Part shown: piece by piece, positions 21,056 through 31,062 of the stretch
Layout of the letters: each line of letters begins with the position of its first letter
Numbering within the stretch: position 1 is the stretch's first letter
Source of the DNA: Haloplanus sp. CK5-1
GTDB lineage: Archaea; Halobacteriota; Halobacteria; Halobacteriales; Haloferacaceae
Assembly (NCBI RefSeq): GCF_037201915.1
Contig: NZ_CP147505.1
Coordinates: forward strand, 2,728,001 to 2,792,000
Reading direction: 5' to 3'
Length of the DNA: 64,000 nt
Position numbers and translations under genes: made by a program
Notes under the pieces: model-generated
Databases searched by the model: none
The model's input: only the letters and a program-made list of their open reading frames with translations
What the model was told of the DNA's origin: nothing

Positions 21056-23470
21056 TGACGCAAAAACGGACACTTCCCATCGGACCCAGCGAAACATCGG
21101 AGACAGTCCAATTACTCGTCGCCGATGCTGGAAACCGGTCGACAATCAGTAGAATGCTCGACGACCACTTCGGAGTGGAGACGAGTCAGACCGTAACCGA
21201 CGCCGATCTGTACCTCGTAGAGGATCACCTGTTTCCGGAGTATAGAGTTGCGTTACGCGACCGGATCGAGCGAGAACATCCGGCGTTCTGTCCGGTGGTT
21301 CTGATTCGACGTGAGAGTACGGATCTGAAGCAGGGAAACGGGAACCAGTCTACCCCCGAAGAGGTCACTCTCTACGACGAGGTGGTGGATGCACCGATCG
21401 ACCCATCCCAATTGATCCGGCGACTGAACTCGTTGCTCGTCCGCCGTCGGCAGTCTCAGGAGTTGATGCGGCAGGTCTCGACGTTGGAGGAGCGTGAGCA
21501 ACGCCTCCGCCGTTTCGAGCAATCCGTCGAATCGACCGGGAATGGAATCGTCATGACCGATTCCGCCGGGACGATCGAGTACGTGAATCCGGCTCTCGAA
21601 TCGATGGCCGGATACACTGAAGACGAAGTCCTCGGGGAGTCCCCACAGAGACTCTTGCCCGAAGGAGCTGAAGGAGTCTTCGACGAGGAGTTCTGGGAGA
21701 CGTTAGCGGACCAAGGGGGATGGGAGGGTGACTTCATCATCGAGGGCAAGGATTCTCAACGTCTAGTGGTCAATGCGACGGCTACCGCACTTCAGGATGT
21801 GAACAACCAAACCGAGGGGTTCGTCATCGTACTCAGTGACATCACCGAGCGGATCCAGCATGAACAAGACTTGGAGGACAGAGAAGAGGAACTCGATCTG
21901 CTCCGGAAAATTTTGACGCGATATCTCCGCCACAACATGCGAAACGATCTCAATGTCATCCAAGGCAGTGCAGAGTTGCTGCAAATAGACGGGTCGCTGT
22001 CACCGGAGCAGATCGAACTGACCGAGTCGATTATCGATAAAACGGAAGCCCTCTCCGAGATGAGCGATACGGCACGGACCTACAGTTCACTACTCGGAAG
22101 GGATACCGAGTTGTCCACGTTTGATCTCTCGAAACTCACGACTGAGGCGGTTCGACGAGTCCGACAGACCCACTCTGACGTGACGTTCGAACTCGATGTT
22201 CCCGAAACGTGTGAAATTCGTGCCCGAGAAGGGATTCAACGTGCGTTCGAGGAACTGATCGACAACGCTGCACGGCATAATGATGCGACGGAACCGTGGG
22301 TGCGTATTCGGGTCCGAGACCATGACGGAGCACGAGTGGTAATCGAGGATAACGGGCCGGGCATCGCGAATCAGGAAATGGAGTCTTTGGAAAAGAGGAC
22401 CGAAACACCGCTCACGCACAGTCAGGGTGTCGGCTTATGGCTCAGTAAGTGGCTGATCGAGGGAGTCGAGGGACAGCTATCGATCGAAACAACCGACACA
22501 GGGACACGTGTTACAGTCGAATTTCCTTCGCTTACCAAAATCGGTTCGACGAGGCGAGAAATAACCACGCTGAAAGAGCGCGAACAGCGGCTGCAGACGA
22601 TCAAAGACCGCATGACCGATGCGATACTCGAAGTCGATGCCGATTTCACCGTCACTCATCTCGACGAACGAGCCGAACGCATTTTCGACAAAGAGGCGGA
22701 GACTGTATTGGGTCAACAGTTGTGGGACGTGTTTCCCACTCTCACAGACACGCAGTTCGAACCGGTCATCCGGAACGCGATGGAATCGCGCTTATCAACC
22801 GGTGTCGAAGGGTATTTGGAAGAAGTAGAGGTCGGTCTGGAAGTTAGCATATATCCCGAGTTCGACGGGGGACTTACGTTTTACACCTGCGATATAACGG
22901 AGCGCAAGGAACAAGAGAAAGTACTCACACGCAACACCCGCTCGATGGATGAGGCACCCATCGGCATCACGATTACCGATCCGAGCCAAGAGGACAATCC
23001 CATCATCTACGTGAACGACCGGTTCCGGGAGCTGACTGGCTACTCGGACGCGGAGAGTCTCGGTCGGAACTGTCGGTTCCTCCAAGGCGAGGCCACCGAC
23101 CCCAAACCGGTTGCGAGGATGCGAGAGGCAGTCGACAACGAAGCTCCCGTCTCCGTCGAACTCCGGAACTACCGAAACGACGGCACGGAGTTCTGGAACC
23201 GGGTGTCGATCGCCCCCGTCCGTGACGACGATGGGTCGGTCGTCAATTACGTTGGCTTCCAGCAGGATATATCCGACCAACGACGGCGCGAGCGGGTTCT
23301 CCGGAATATGTATGACATTATTTCGGATCGACACCAGTCGTTCGAGGACAAAGTACAGTCACTACTGGAACTCGGTCGAAGTGAACTCGGCACGGAGTAC
23401 GGGACGCTGTCGGAGATCCGCGGTGAGGAGTACGTGTTCGAGTTCGTCGCGACGGACGACGACAGCATTC

Positions 23471-24594
23471 ATAGTGTCTAGGGAACTGTTTTACCGATAG
23501 AGACGCTGGCGTTGGTAATGGGTCGGCTTGACGATATCACGCTCGAAGAACTCTACGATCTCAAGGACCAGATCGACGAAGGGAAGCCGCGAGAACGTGT
23601 TCTCGCGGCGATCGGGCGCAAGAAGGGCGATCAACTGGATACACTGGCTGACCGCCACGGTGTTGTCGAGAAAACGATTCGCAACTGGCTCGATCGGTTC
23701 AAGGAAGAACCGATCGAGCAGGCACCTTACGACGCTCCTCGACCAGGAGGTCCAGCAAAAATCGAGGGCAAAGATCGTGAGCGACTGTTCGAGCAGTTGC
23801 AACAGCCGCCGACCGAACTCGGATACGACCAGCAAGCGTGGTCAGCGAAACTCTTGCTTCATCACGCCAAAGAGGAATACGGCGTCGAATACCACGAAAC
23901 CTACGCGTATGACTTGTTGAAAGAGGCCGGGCTGTCCTTGCGGACAGCACGGCCTCAACATCATGAAGCCGACCCTGAAGAGAAAACTGAGTTTCAGGAG
24001 ACAGTCGAAAAAAACGGCCCGAACTAACCGAGAAAACTGTCGTTGTTGTCGATCAGTTCACCAAGCACGTCGGAACTGTTCAGCGACGTGGCTTCTACCC
24101 AATTGGCTCAAACCCGACAATAGAGGTTGCAACAGCGTGGGATTCAGTGACGGTGCTGGGCGCTGTCACCGACGACGGTGACAGCTTCTTCTGCTGGACA
24201 GAAGAGAATCTCACACGGAACCACGGGATTCGGCTGTTAGAAGCGCTGAAAGACAAGTTCGGTGAGGAGTTAGTGGTGTTTCTGGATCGAGCGGGTTACT
24301 TCTACGCGAGGGATCTGTGGGAGCACGTGAGTGGTGAGCGCGAGACCGAAACTGTCGGAGACAGTTCGGTCTCGTGCGTGCGAGGGGATGATCTCGAAGT
24401 GTGGTACTTCCCGTCGAAACTTCCCGAATTGAACGCTGTCGAAGGGTGCTGGGACCAATTGCAAGAGTGGTTCAAGTATCGCCTTATGCCAGATCTCTCG
24501 ACGCTGAAAGAATGCATTCCACGAGGATTGAGCGCGATCACCGAACCGAACATCTGGCCGTATCTCACCGGTAAAGATTCGAACTAAACACTAT
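23471..24594. mobile_element. IS630-family insertion sequence
   Basis: The ends are inverted: ATAGTGTCTAG at 23471-23481 and CTAAACACTAT at 24584-24594, matching at 10 of 11 positions. An inner TTTACCG match lies on both sides. A C flanks each end; the short target duplication is ambiguous (C or CA). The element is about 1.12 kb and carries one transposase in two overlapping frames. It interrupts the double-kinase gene. Confidence 0.85.
23518..24587 (+). CDS. IS630-family transposase in two frames, candidate -1 frameshift
   Basis: The first frame (ATG 23518 to stop 24025-24027) encodes the helix-turn-helix region (LADRHGVVEKTIRNWLDRFK) and the linker. The second, in the -1 frame, gives the DDE core: aspartate in KTVVVVDQFTKH, aspartate in VVFLDRAGYF and glutamate in LPELNAVEGCWDQLQ. 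The switch point is a run of seven A at 24008-24014 followed by C, so codons GAA-AAA-AAC form the slippery heptamer A AAA AAC (24009-24015) in the register needed for a -1 slip. Programmed frameshifting is a good explanation. A simple one-base lesion is the alternative. Confidence 0.75.
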
Positions 24595-25599
24595 CAGTCG
24601 GGGGACGTAGTGCCGGTCTCAGCCACGAACTGCGAACTCGTCGCCAGTTCCGAGGAAACCATCGTGGCCGGTGATATCGAACGCGATGCCCCAGGACAGA
24701 CCGACCGGGCTGGCTTCACCGAGTGGGGGATCGTATGTTATCTCGGAGCTCCCGTGTTTATCAGTGACGAAGTCTACGGAACGTTCTGTTTCTACGGCAC
24801 GGAGGCCCGGTCCGGTCAGTTCTCCGAGTGGGAAGTCACGCTGGTTGATCTCATGAGTCGCTGGGTGAGCTACGAACTTCAGCACCGAGAAGCGAACAAA
24901 CAACTCCAACGGACGAACGAACGGTTGGAGCAATTTGCGTCGGTCGTGTCGCACGACCTGCGGAATCCCCTCAATGTCGCCGATGGTCGCTTGGAGCTGG
25001 TGGACGAAGAGTGCGACAGTGCCCACCTCGATGCCATCCGACGAGCGCTTGATCGAATGGATGCGCTGATCACCGATTTGCTAGCGCTCGCGCGGGAGGG
25101 CGACAGTAAGACTGAGATAACCTCGGTCGACCTCGCGATGCTTGCGGAGAACTGTTGGAACAACGTCGATACTGGAAATACGAACATCGCCACCGATATC
25201 GATCGGACGGTTCGAGCCGATGAAGGCCGACTGAGCCAGATATTCGAGAATCTCATTCGCAACGCTGTCGAACACGGCGGTGGCGATGTGACGGTCCGAG
25301 TCGGCGAACTGGACGACGGTTTTTACATCGAGGACGACGGAGTAGGTATTCCCGAAGACGAACGTGACGACGTGTTCGACACAGGCTACTCGACAAGCGA
25401 CAAGGGAACCGGATTTGGGCTGAGCATCGTCAAGCAGGTCGTCGATGCCCACGGCTGGAGGATCCATCTGACTGAAGCCTCCGGGGGTGGTACGCGGTTC
25501 GAGATCACCGGCGTCGAGTTCGCTGCCGAATAGATCCGCTGTATTCAGCACATCTCGACAGTTATCGAGTAGTTCGCTCGAGCCGGGCTGAACGTGGGA

Positions 25600-25688
25600 C
25601 GTGTATCTTGCGAACGAGTCATCGAACTCGTGGAGGAGACGTCCGGCGGTGCCGCTTCGAAATCACCGGGGTCGGTGCTCCGTAGTGG
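25600..25688 (+). pseudogene. Fragment of a histidine-kinase C-terminus
   Basis: A short stretch downstream of the split kinase encodes the typical end of haloarchaeal sensor kinases (RFEITGV then a stop), preceded in another frame by VEETSGGA. It is a shifted remnant of an ATPase-domain tail. It is not functional and records a lost kinase gene. Confidence 0.5.
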
Positions 25689-25869
25689 GGCCGTGGGCTC
25701 CCGACAGGCTGCTCGAAACGGGAGTTGGACTGCCGCTGGATAGATGGACACCGCGCAATCCAGATACGGGGCCGGGGTCAGCCCCTCTCGATGCCGGTCG
25801 GACCCCGTGGAGGACGAATGTGGTGAAACGCCGCCGATCGGGTTCGTGGCATCGAGACGAGGATCGGTT

Positions 25870-26883
25870 TCAGTCGCCGTGTGACTGCCAGTCGCCGTAG
25901 TAGTACACCGTCGACCCGTCGACGACGTACACCGCCTCACTCTCGTCGAACAACACCCGCTTTCTGGAATCGATTGCAATCCCGACGAGGTCCTCGAGCG
26001 AGTCCTCCGAAACGTGATCACGGCCCATGGAGGGTGGGACGGTTCCAGCCGAAATCCCCTCCGAGTATCGCGTGCGATGGACCTGATTCGCGAGTGTCTC
26101 CTGTCCTCTCACGCGACGCGAAATGACTCCGATAGCCACCGCCAGGAGTAACACGCCAACACCAAGCCCACCCGGCACTAGGTACGAGAACGCGGTTCGC
26201 GTGGGGAGGACGACCTCTCGGGTCACCGGTGTACTCTCCGTCTTCCCGACTGCGAGTGGCTCCACCGAGTACGTCTGCCCCGAGTGCCGGAGGGACGACG
26301 TTCCTTCCACGGTGCCCGAATAGAGACTCGTCTCGTACGACGTCGTCACCCGAACGAACACGTGGAGCGAACTCTCCCTCCCGATTTTACTCCGAATCCG
26401 TTCGGTCCGATCCGTCAATTCGGGCACGTCAACCGTCGTCGACGTGTCCAGCGAACCATCTGCAGTCGTCACCCGTTGCTCTTCGAGGGTTGGAGCGTTG
26501 CCAGAACACGGTGCCACCGCTCGTGGCCTGCATGACGAGTTCGGCCCGTTGAGTCAGGTGGACCTCCTCGTCCGGCGGGACCGTCGTGTGGACGGTGAGC
26601 GTCAGATTCGGTGTCGCAGGCAACAGGTACACGGGCTTGTCTCGCAACCGGGTGCCCCGCTGGTACAGGGAACTCCCACCCGTTACGACAGCACTGGTCT
26701 GGAGCGTCGATTCGATCGTTTGTCGATTCGTGTTATCGGTAACCGTGGTCGTCGGGGGATGAGTGTAGACCATCCCGCACTCCCCAACAAGAGCACTCCC
26801 ACGACAAGCAGGACGATGAGGAACGTGCCACCATACGTAGCGATGAGGTACTTCGCTCAAGCAATACCCGGAAGTCCGATCAT
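25870..26883 (-). pseudogene. DUF5305-type membrane protein, multiply broken
   Basis: Translated pieces reconstruct a haloarchaeal DUF5305 protein. An N-terminal membrane segment (YLIATYGGTFLIVLLVVGVL) leads to an extracytoplasmic region (VTDNTNRQTIESTLQTSAVV, then SLDTSTTVDVPELTDR). A second membrane helix (FSYLVPGGLGVGVLLLAVAI) and the C-terminal motif EDLVGIAIDSRKRVLFDE follow. Lesions are an in-frame TGA nine codons after ATG 26883, a frameshift near 26760 and another near 26490. Only the C-terminal 215 codons remain open. This family often neighbours signal peptidase and surface-protein genes, but none is here. Confidence 0.8.
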
Positions 26884-27144
26884 GCGTTGACCGGGGCATT
26901 TCGGTCCGGGGCACTAACTTCGGGACCCGGTGCTGTCGCGGACACGTGGAGATGCACCCGCTCGTCCGACACTTGCCGCTTTGGGGGACTCGTTGTCCGC
27001 TTCATCAAAAACACCCGAGTCGTCAAAATGCACGTGACCTATGTACACCCGGTGCGTGGGTCGGTACCGACCGGTTTCCATCTACGCCTTCGAACCGACA
27101 GTAACCGACGACGACCCCACGGCGGGCGAAGAAGTATAATTCCG

Positions 27145-28179
27145 ATGACGACACGAGATGATACGCCACGCTGGCCCTCGGACCGTGTTGGGTTATCGAT
27201 CCTAGCGGTAGTGAGCGGCGTTTGTGCCGCCCTCATCGTCCTCACGCAACTGCCGTACATCGTCCTCGCAATCATCCTCGCCTACGTACTCACACCTGCC
27301 CAGCGGCGACTCGAACGCTACACGAGTGCGGGGACCGCTGCCCTCTCCCTAACCGCGCTCTCGGTACTGCTCCTGTTCGTTCTCGTCGCCTACGTCACCG
27401 CGATTGCCCTCCAGCAGGGACTGGCGCTATTCAGGGCCGTACAAGCCGGAGAGTTCAGTCCCAGCGTCATCCAGAACCGCGTCGCCGCCATCGGGTACGT
27501 GGTCGATATCGATCTGTTGTACGCGACGTATCAGAAGCAGATCACCACTGGCTTGGAGGGGTTGGCCACCGGTGCGATGACCGCTCTCAGCGGCCTTCCC
27601 GGTGTGTTCCTCGGTCTAACCGTGACGACCTTCGTGCTGTTTACCCTCCTGCGGGATGGCGAACAGTTCATCACGTGGCTCCGAACGGTCATCCCCGTAT
27701 CGGAAAGTGTCGGGCAGGAATTGCTGGCGGAACTCGACGACCTCATGTGGGCGTCCGTCGTCGGTAACGTCGCAGTCGCGGGGATTCAGGCCGTGTTGCT
27801 TGGAGCCGGATTGGTGCTCGTTGGTATGCCCGGCCCCGTCTTCTTGACGGCCGCGACGTTCGTCCTCTGCTTGCTTCCTCTGGTGGGGGCGTTTGGAGTG
27901 TGGGTGCCCGTTTCGCTCTACCTGTTCGGACTAGGTCGCTCCATACCGGCCCTGCTCATCTTCATCGTCGGTTCCGTGGTCAGTGTGTCGGACACCTACC
28001 TTAGACCGGCTATCATCAACCGAAGTGGGGCACTCAACGTCGCAGTCATCACGGTCGGAATCTTCGGCGGCATCGTCGTGTTCGGGGTCGTGGGTCTGTT
28101 CATCGGCCCCGTCGTCCTCGGTGGCACGAAGGTCGTATTCGACCAGTTCGCTCGGGAGCGGGCCGAATCCGCCGGCTGA
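27145..28179 (+). CDS. AI-2E-family membrane transporter
   Basis: The 344-residue integral membrane protein belongs to the AI-2E/PerM superfamily. It has an N-terminal helix pair (LSILAVVSGVCAALIVLTQL, PYIVLAIILAYVLTPAQR), a membrane-proximal soluble region (about 90-180) and a C-terminal helix cluster. The family signature PLVGAFGVWVPVSLYLF and the terminal YLRPAIINRSGALNVAVI are present. Members include autoinducer exporters and Na+/H+ antiporters; the substrate here is unknown. ATG 27145 is chosen because the upstream in-frame extension is not protein-like. Confidence 0.9.
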   Translation: MTTRDDTPRWPSDRVGLSILAVVSGVCAALIVLTQLPYIVLAIILAYVLTPAQRRLERYTSAGTAALSLTALSVLLLFVLVAYVTAIALQQGLALFRAVQAGEFSPSVIQNRVAAIGYVVDIDLLYATYQKQITTGLEGLATGAMTALSGLPGVFLGLTVTTFVLFTLLRDGEQFITWLRTVIPVSESVGQELLAELDDLMWASVVGNVAVAGIQAVLLGAGLVLVGMPGPVFLTAATFVLCLLPLVGAFGVWVPVSLYLFGLGRSIPALLIFIVGSVVSVSDTYLRPAIINRSGALNVAVITVGIFGGIVVFGVVGLFIGPVVLGGTKVVFDQFARERAESAG

Positions 28180-28388
28180 GTACGGCTGCAACGAGAGCCT
28201 CTTCGAACTCGTAACGGGGGACGGCACACCTGTAGGAGCGCGAGGCTCTCTACGTCGAGGAAGCCCCTGTGATGGCCATCTTTTAACTGGGTATGCGCGG
28301 TAGATCCTACCGGTCCATGTCGCCGAATTCGCTGCGGGACGAAGCGGACACGAATCCCGGCGATAGAGGGGAGGATGGGGGCGAACCA

Positions 28389-28601
28389 CGGTGCAAAAAC
28401 AGAGCGGCACCGAACAGTAGGGACTGCTCGCGAATCGGATCCGAAACGCCGTCGAACAGTACCACACGCGGCAGGAACGAAGAAAGGCGGACCGCTACCG
28501 TCGGAAACTCTACCAAGTGACGTCCGATACGGTCGCGACCACCGAGGAAAAGATCGACCGACTACTCGAACTTGGGTGTGACCGACTCGGTGTCGAGTAA
28601 C
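28389..28601 (+). pseudogene. Receiver/GAF sensor-kinase remnant
   Basis: The translation starts at the end of a receiver domain (VQKQSGTEQ, stop, LLANRIRNAVEQYHTRQERRK) and runs into the linker before a GAF domain (YRRKLYQVTSD, EEKIDRLLELGCDRLGVE). It stops at TAA. The wording is the same as in intact haloarchaeal kinases, for example the 51954-54629 gene (GSGTEQYELLANRILNAVQQY). It lacks both ends and has an internal TAG at 28416-28418, so it is a dead fragment. Confidence 0.8.
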
Positions 28602-28635
28602 GCCCACTGGAACTCGTAGGGGCATGCGTCTTTAG

Positions 28636-29160
28636 CTAAGCCTCACCCCTCGGTTGTGTAGCGTTAGCGAGCGTTTCCTGTAGTATCGGTCGGTGGCTGT
28701 GGATTTTCTGTGCATCTTCGATCAGCCATTCCAACAGCGGAGGTGGCGAATAGCCGAGGAATTCACCAAGATCGTTGAGAATGAGTTGGGCGTGCGACCG
28801 GAAGGTCGCCGCCCAACGCCCTGGAGGGAAGACAGCGTCATCATCGGCGCACTCTGTCACCAGCGACAGCAACAAACGGCTCACTAACAGCGACAACAGC
28901 GCTGCATACACCAGGATCTTCACAACGTGCTCTTTCGTTGTGTCGAACTCATCCAATCCGTACTGCGTCTTGAGCTCCCGAAACAACCGCTCGACAGCCC
29001 ATCGACACCGATAGATCGTCGCTAAATCTTCCGGGAGAAACCCCTCACGCGGGAGATTCGTGATGTAGAGATGGTAGTCGTCGGCGTCCTCATCGCGGAC
29101 GCCGCCGACACGAAACCGCTTGGTGTCCAGCGACCGCGTCCGTTCGACGTGAAGAGAGGT
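28636..29160 (-). pseudogene. IS4-type transposase C-terminal fragment
   Basis: On the minus strand an open frame without its own start reads RTRSLDTKRFRVGG ... DDYHLYITNLP, then YRCRWAVERLFRELKTQYGL and a hydrophobic tail. The YRxRWxVExxFRELK block is the glutamate motif region of IS4-family (ISH8-like) transposases. The N-terminal two thirds are missing or out of frame, so the copy is inactive. Confidence 0.8.
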
Positions 29161-29314
29161 TCTCCAGCACGACGGTCCGCTGCCCGATTTTCGTTGGGGC
29201 GTCAGTTACGGAACGGTTACCATACCAATCGCACCCCGATTCACTCGTGTTGTCGAAACAACAGCAAACATGAAAATCAAGATACCTATGATTATTCGTC
29301 CCCCAACAGCCAGT

Positions 29315-29593
29315 ATGGGCTCCGTCTCCCCGCTGAACGAGGACGATCTGCGCCTCCTGGTCGCTTACTCGCCCAGTAGTGATGAGGAGATGTGTGAAGC
29401 AGTTGTCAACTCTTTCCTCGCCGCCGGTATCGACGTGTCCGAGAAACCAACACAGCTCGTCGATTGGATCAACGCCGACGTCTTCGATGACCTCCAGTGG
29501 TCCGCAAATCGGCCGCTCCGTCTCGGCGCTCGAATCTGGGGCCATCGAGTGGTTATCACCTCGGAAGAGATCCGAATCTACACTCTATCGTGA
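29315..29593 (+). CDS. HalOD1-type output-domain protein
   Basis: This small protein (92 residues from ATG 29315, or 107 from ATG 29270) matches the HalOD1 pattern. A helix follows SDEEMCEAVVNSFLAAGIDV, then the WINADVFDDLQ region and a terminal beta hairpin GARIWGHRVVITSEEIRIYTLS. HalOD1 is a haloarchaeal output domain found alone or after receivers, with unknown targets. It stands among decayed kinase and transposase pieces but is itself intact. Confidence 0.7.
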   Translation: MGSVSPLNEDDLRLLVAYSPSSDEEMCEAVVNSFLAAGIDVSEKPTQLVDWINADVFDDLQWSANRPLRLGARIWGHRVVITSEEIRIYTLS

Positions 29594-29985
29594 ACCGCCA
29601 CGGGGTCGAGCCACGACTCACCCGGTCTGTTCCGCGGTAGAAGACGGCTTAGAACAGGCACTGCACCGAAGAACAGGACGACTGTCGGAGGAATCGACCA
29701 GCCTGCAACACGGTGGGTGCGAACGAGAAAACGATCGACAAAGTACCGTGACTACGGGACGAGAACTCCTCGCCGATTCTTCAGCACCCATATCACAGCA
29801 AGTGGTTCACTATTCTGCGGTTCTTTCGTCGGCCGACTCATCCTCGGCCGAACGCCGTCGGTGTAGAACTGAAGGGATGATCGGGCGGAAACCCGTCGAT
29901 ACCTACGATTGGGGACTCGAAGCATACCCCTCGCTGTCGGCCATGCCCGAAACTGCCGGTAGTCTGAAGACGTATCGATTCCGCT
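29594..29985. other. Non-coding spacer with degenerate sequence
   Basis: I find no credible gene. Short open frames on both strands lack protein-like composition. The stretch separates the HalOD1 gene from a decayed IS6 copy and is probably eroded mobile DNA. Confidence 0.45.
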
Positions 29986-29989
29986 CTCC

Positions 29990-30780
29990 GAGAGCGTTGT
30001 GATACGGAACGAGGCGGTCGAACGATCGAGTGGTCCACGCTCAGTTTCGACCGTCCGGCGACGATAGCGGTTGTATCGAGGTAAAGTGTCCGGAGCGAGG
30101 ACACCCGAACCGGCGATGAAGCTCGGAATCCGACTCCGTTTGGAAAATTATCACTTTTAGATATTGTTAAGAGTATCTATATATTGGGCGCCAGTCGCCA
30201 TCGAATCACCGTACATTGGGGTACGGACGGCCGATTCGAATCACGGGCGATCGACGAAACCGTGATTCGACTCGACGGCGAGTGGAGTTGGTTGTACGCC
30301 GCTGTCGGTTCCTCTACCGACCGCCCGCCCACATCGCCTCGGTCCGACGAGAAACACCGCAACCACCTCGCTGTTTCTCTCGGAAGTACGTGAGACACGT
30401 CGAAGTCGACGACGCAGTCGTTCTCGTCGGCGCAATTCCGTGGTTGCAGGCGGCTTCCACTGGCACGGGCTCCGATTCCAGCATCTCACACACGGGAACC
30501 GGCGTGCCGTCGAACGTATCTTTCGAGGAGGACGACGACAAACTATCTAATTCTCAAACATATTCGGTCACGTCGAACCGAGTACCGCTGAAAATTGGGT
30601 CCAAGCATTCGCCGTCGCGTGGACGGAGCGTATCCGGACACTACCGACTTGGTTCGATTCGGAATCACGGCGTGTGGTCAACGGCGACGTCAGCCAACTC
30701 GGACTTTTCGTTTCGTCGAGCGAAATCGGATCGTCGTCCCCCACGTTCTGTGCTCGACCGTGGCTCGTCAGATGACTCTA
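29990..30780 (+). pseudogene. Decayed IS6-family transposase, copy A
   Basis: Pieces in several frames match IS6 transposase: MKLGIRLRLENYHF (stop) VSI; RSRDRRNRDSTRRR-like text over the first catalytic motif, which reads DETVIRLDGEWSWLYAAVGSS in another frame; LGPTRNTATTSLFLSEVRET; HGLRFQHLTHGNRRAVERIF; FGHVEPSTAENWVQAFAVAW. Multiple stops and shifts make it inactive. It aligns along its length with the second decayed copy at 45895-46520, in the same orientation, about 16 kb away. Confidence 0.8.
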
Positions 30781-31062
30781 CGCGCCACACGAAATATAAG
30801 AATTTAGGTGGTGTGTGAAATTATACTACTGAGTATCCGCTCGAATCGCACACCCGGCTGTCTGCTCTCGCCTCCACACTCTACCGCGATACGTCCGGGC
30901 GGTTCACCGGAACGATCGGATTCGGACCTCGCTCGATAGTCGTCCACCACGTCGCTGAACCCGACCGTCGCCACGGAACCGACGCTTACGGACGGTTCGT
31001 CGAGGAAGCCGTTCGATGGGCACTCCCGCGACGACGGCGGCCCACACGACGGGGCGCGTGGT

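Larger units (their letters stand above)
21052..25533 (+). pseudogene. Large LOV-containing double histidine kinase split by IS630
   Basis: The left fragment (21052-23481, 809 codons) has a receiver-like N-terminus, a PAS, a kinase module (YLRHNMRNDLNVIQG plus HATPase EDNGPGIANQE), another PAS, a LOV PAS with SLGRNCRFLQGE, and the start of a GAF. The right fragment resumes inside the GAF (VVPVSATNCELVAS). It carries a second kinase module (VSHDLRNPLNVADG, HATPase EDDGVGIPEDE) and ends at 25533. Removing 1,125 bp restores an uninterrupted frame across DDDSIQSGDVV, giving about 1,118 residues. The left piece keeps a complete first kinase core and the LOV domain, and the right piece (GTG 24610, 307 codons) keeps the second. 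Either may still function. Confidence 0.88.

Noticed and set aside
23472-24593. A simple TA target duplication for the IS630 insertion
   Set aside because: Excision with TA duplication would remove 1,120 bp and leave the kinase out of frame. Only removal of 1,125 bp gives a continuous protein.
23471-24594. That this IS630 element mobilised the MITE at 8608-8687
   Set aside because: Their terminal sequences differ (ATAGTGT against TAGTAGC), so another transposase is needed.
26887-27144. Upstream extension of the AI-2E transporter (86 more codons)
   Set aside because: The extension lacks protein-like composition. The family N-terminus starts shortly after ATG 27145.
18203-31000. Integrase gene or attachment-site repeat for the proposed tRNA-Gly island
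   Set aside because: No tyrosine or serine recombinase is encoded and I could not find a second copy of the tRNA 3' end by eye, so neither is listed as a feature.
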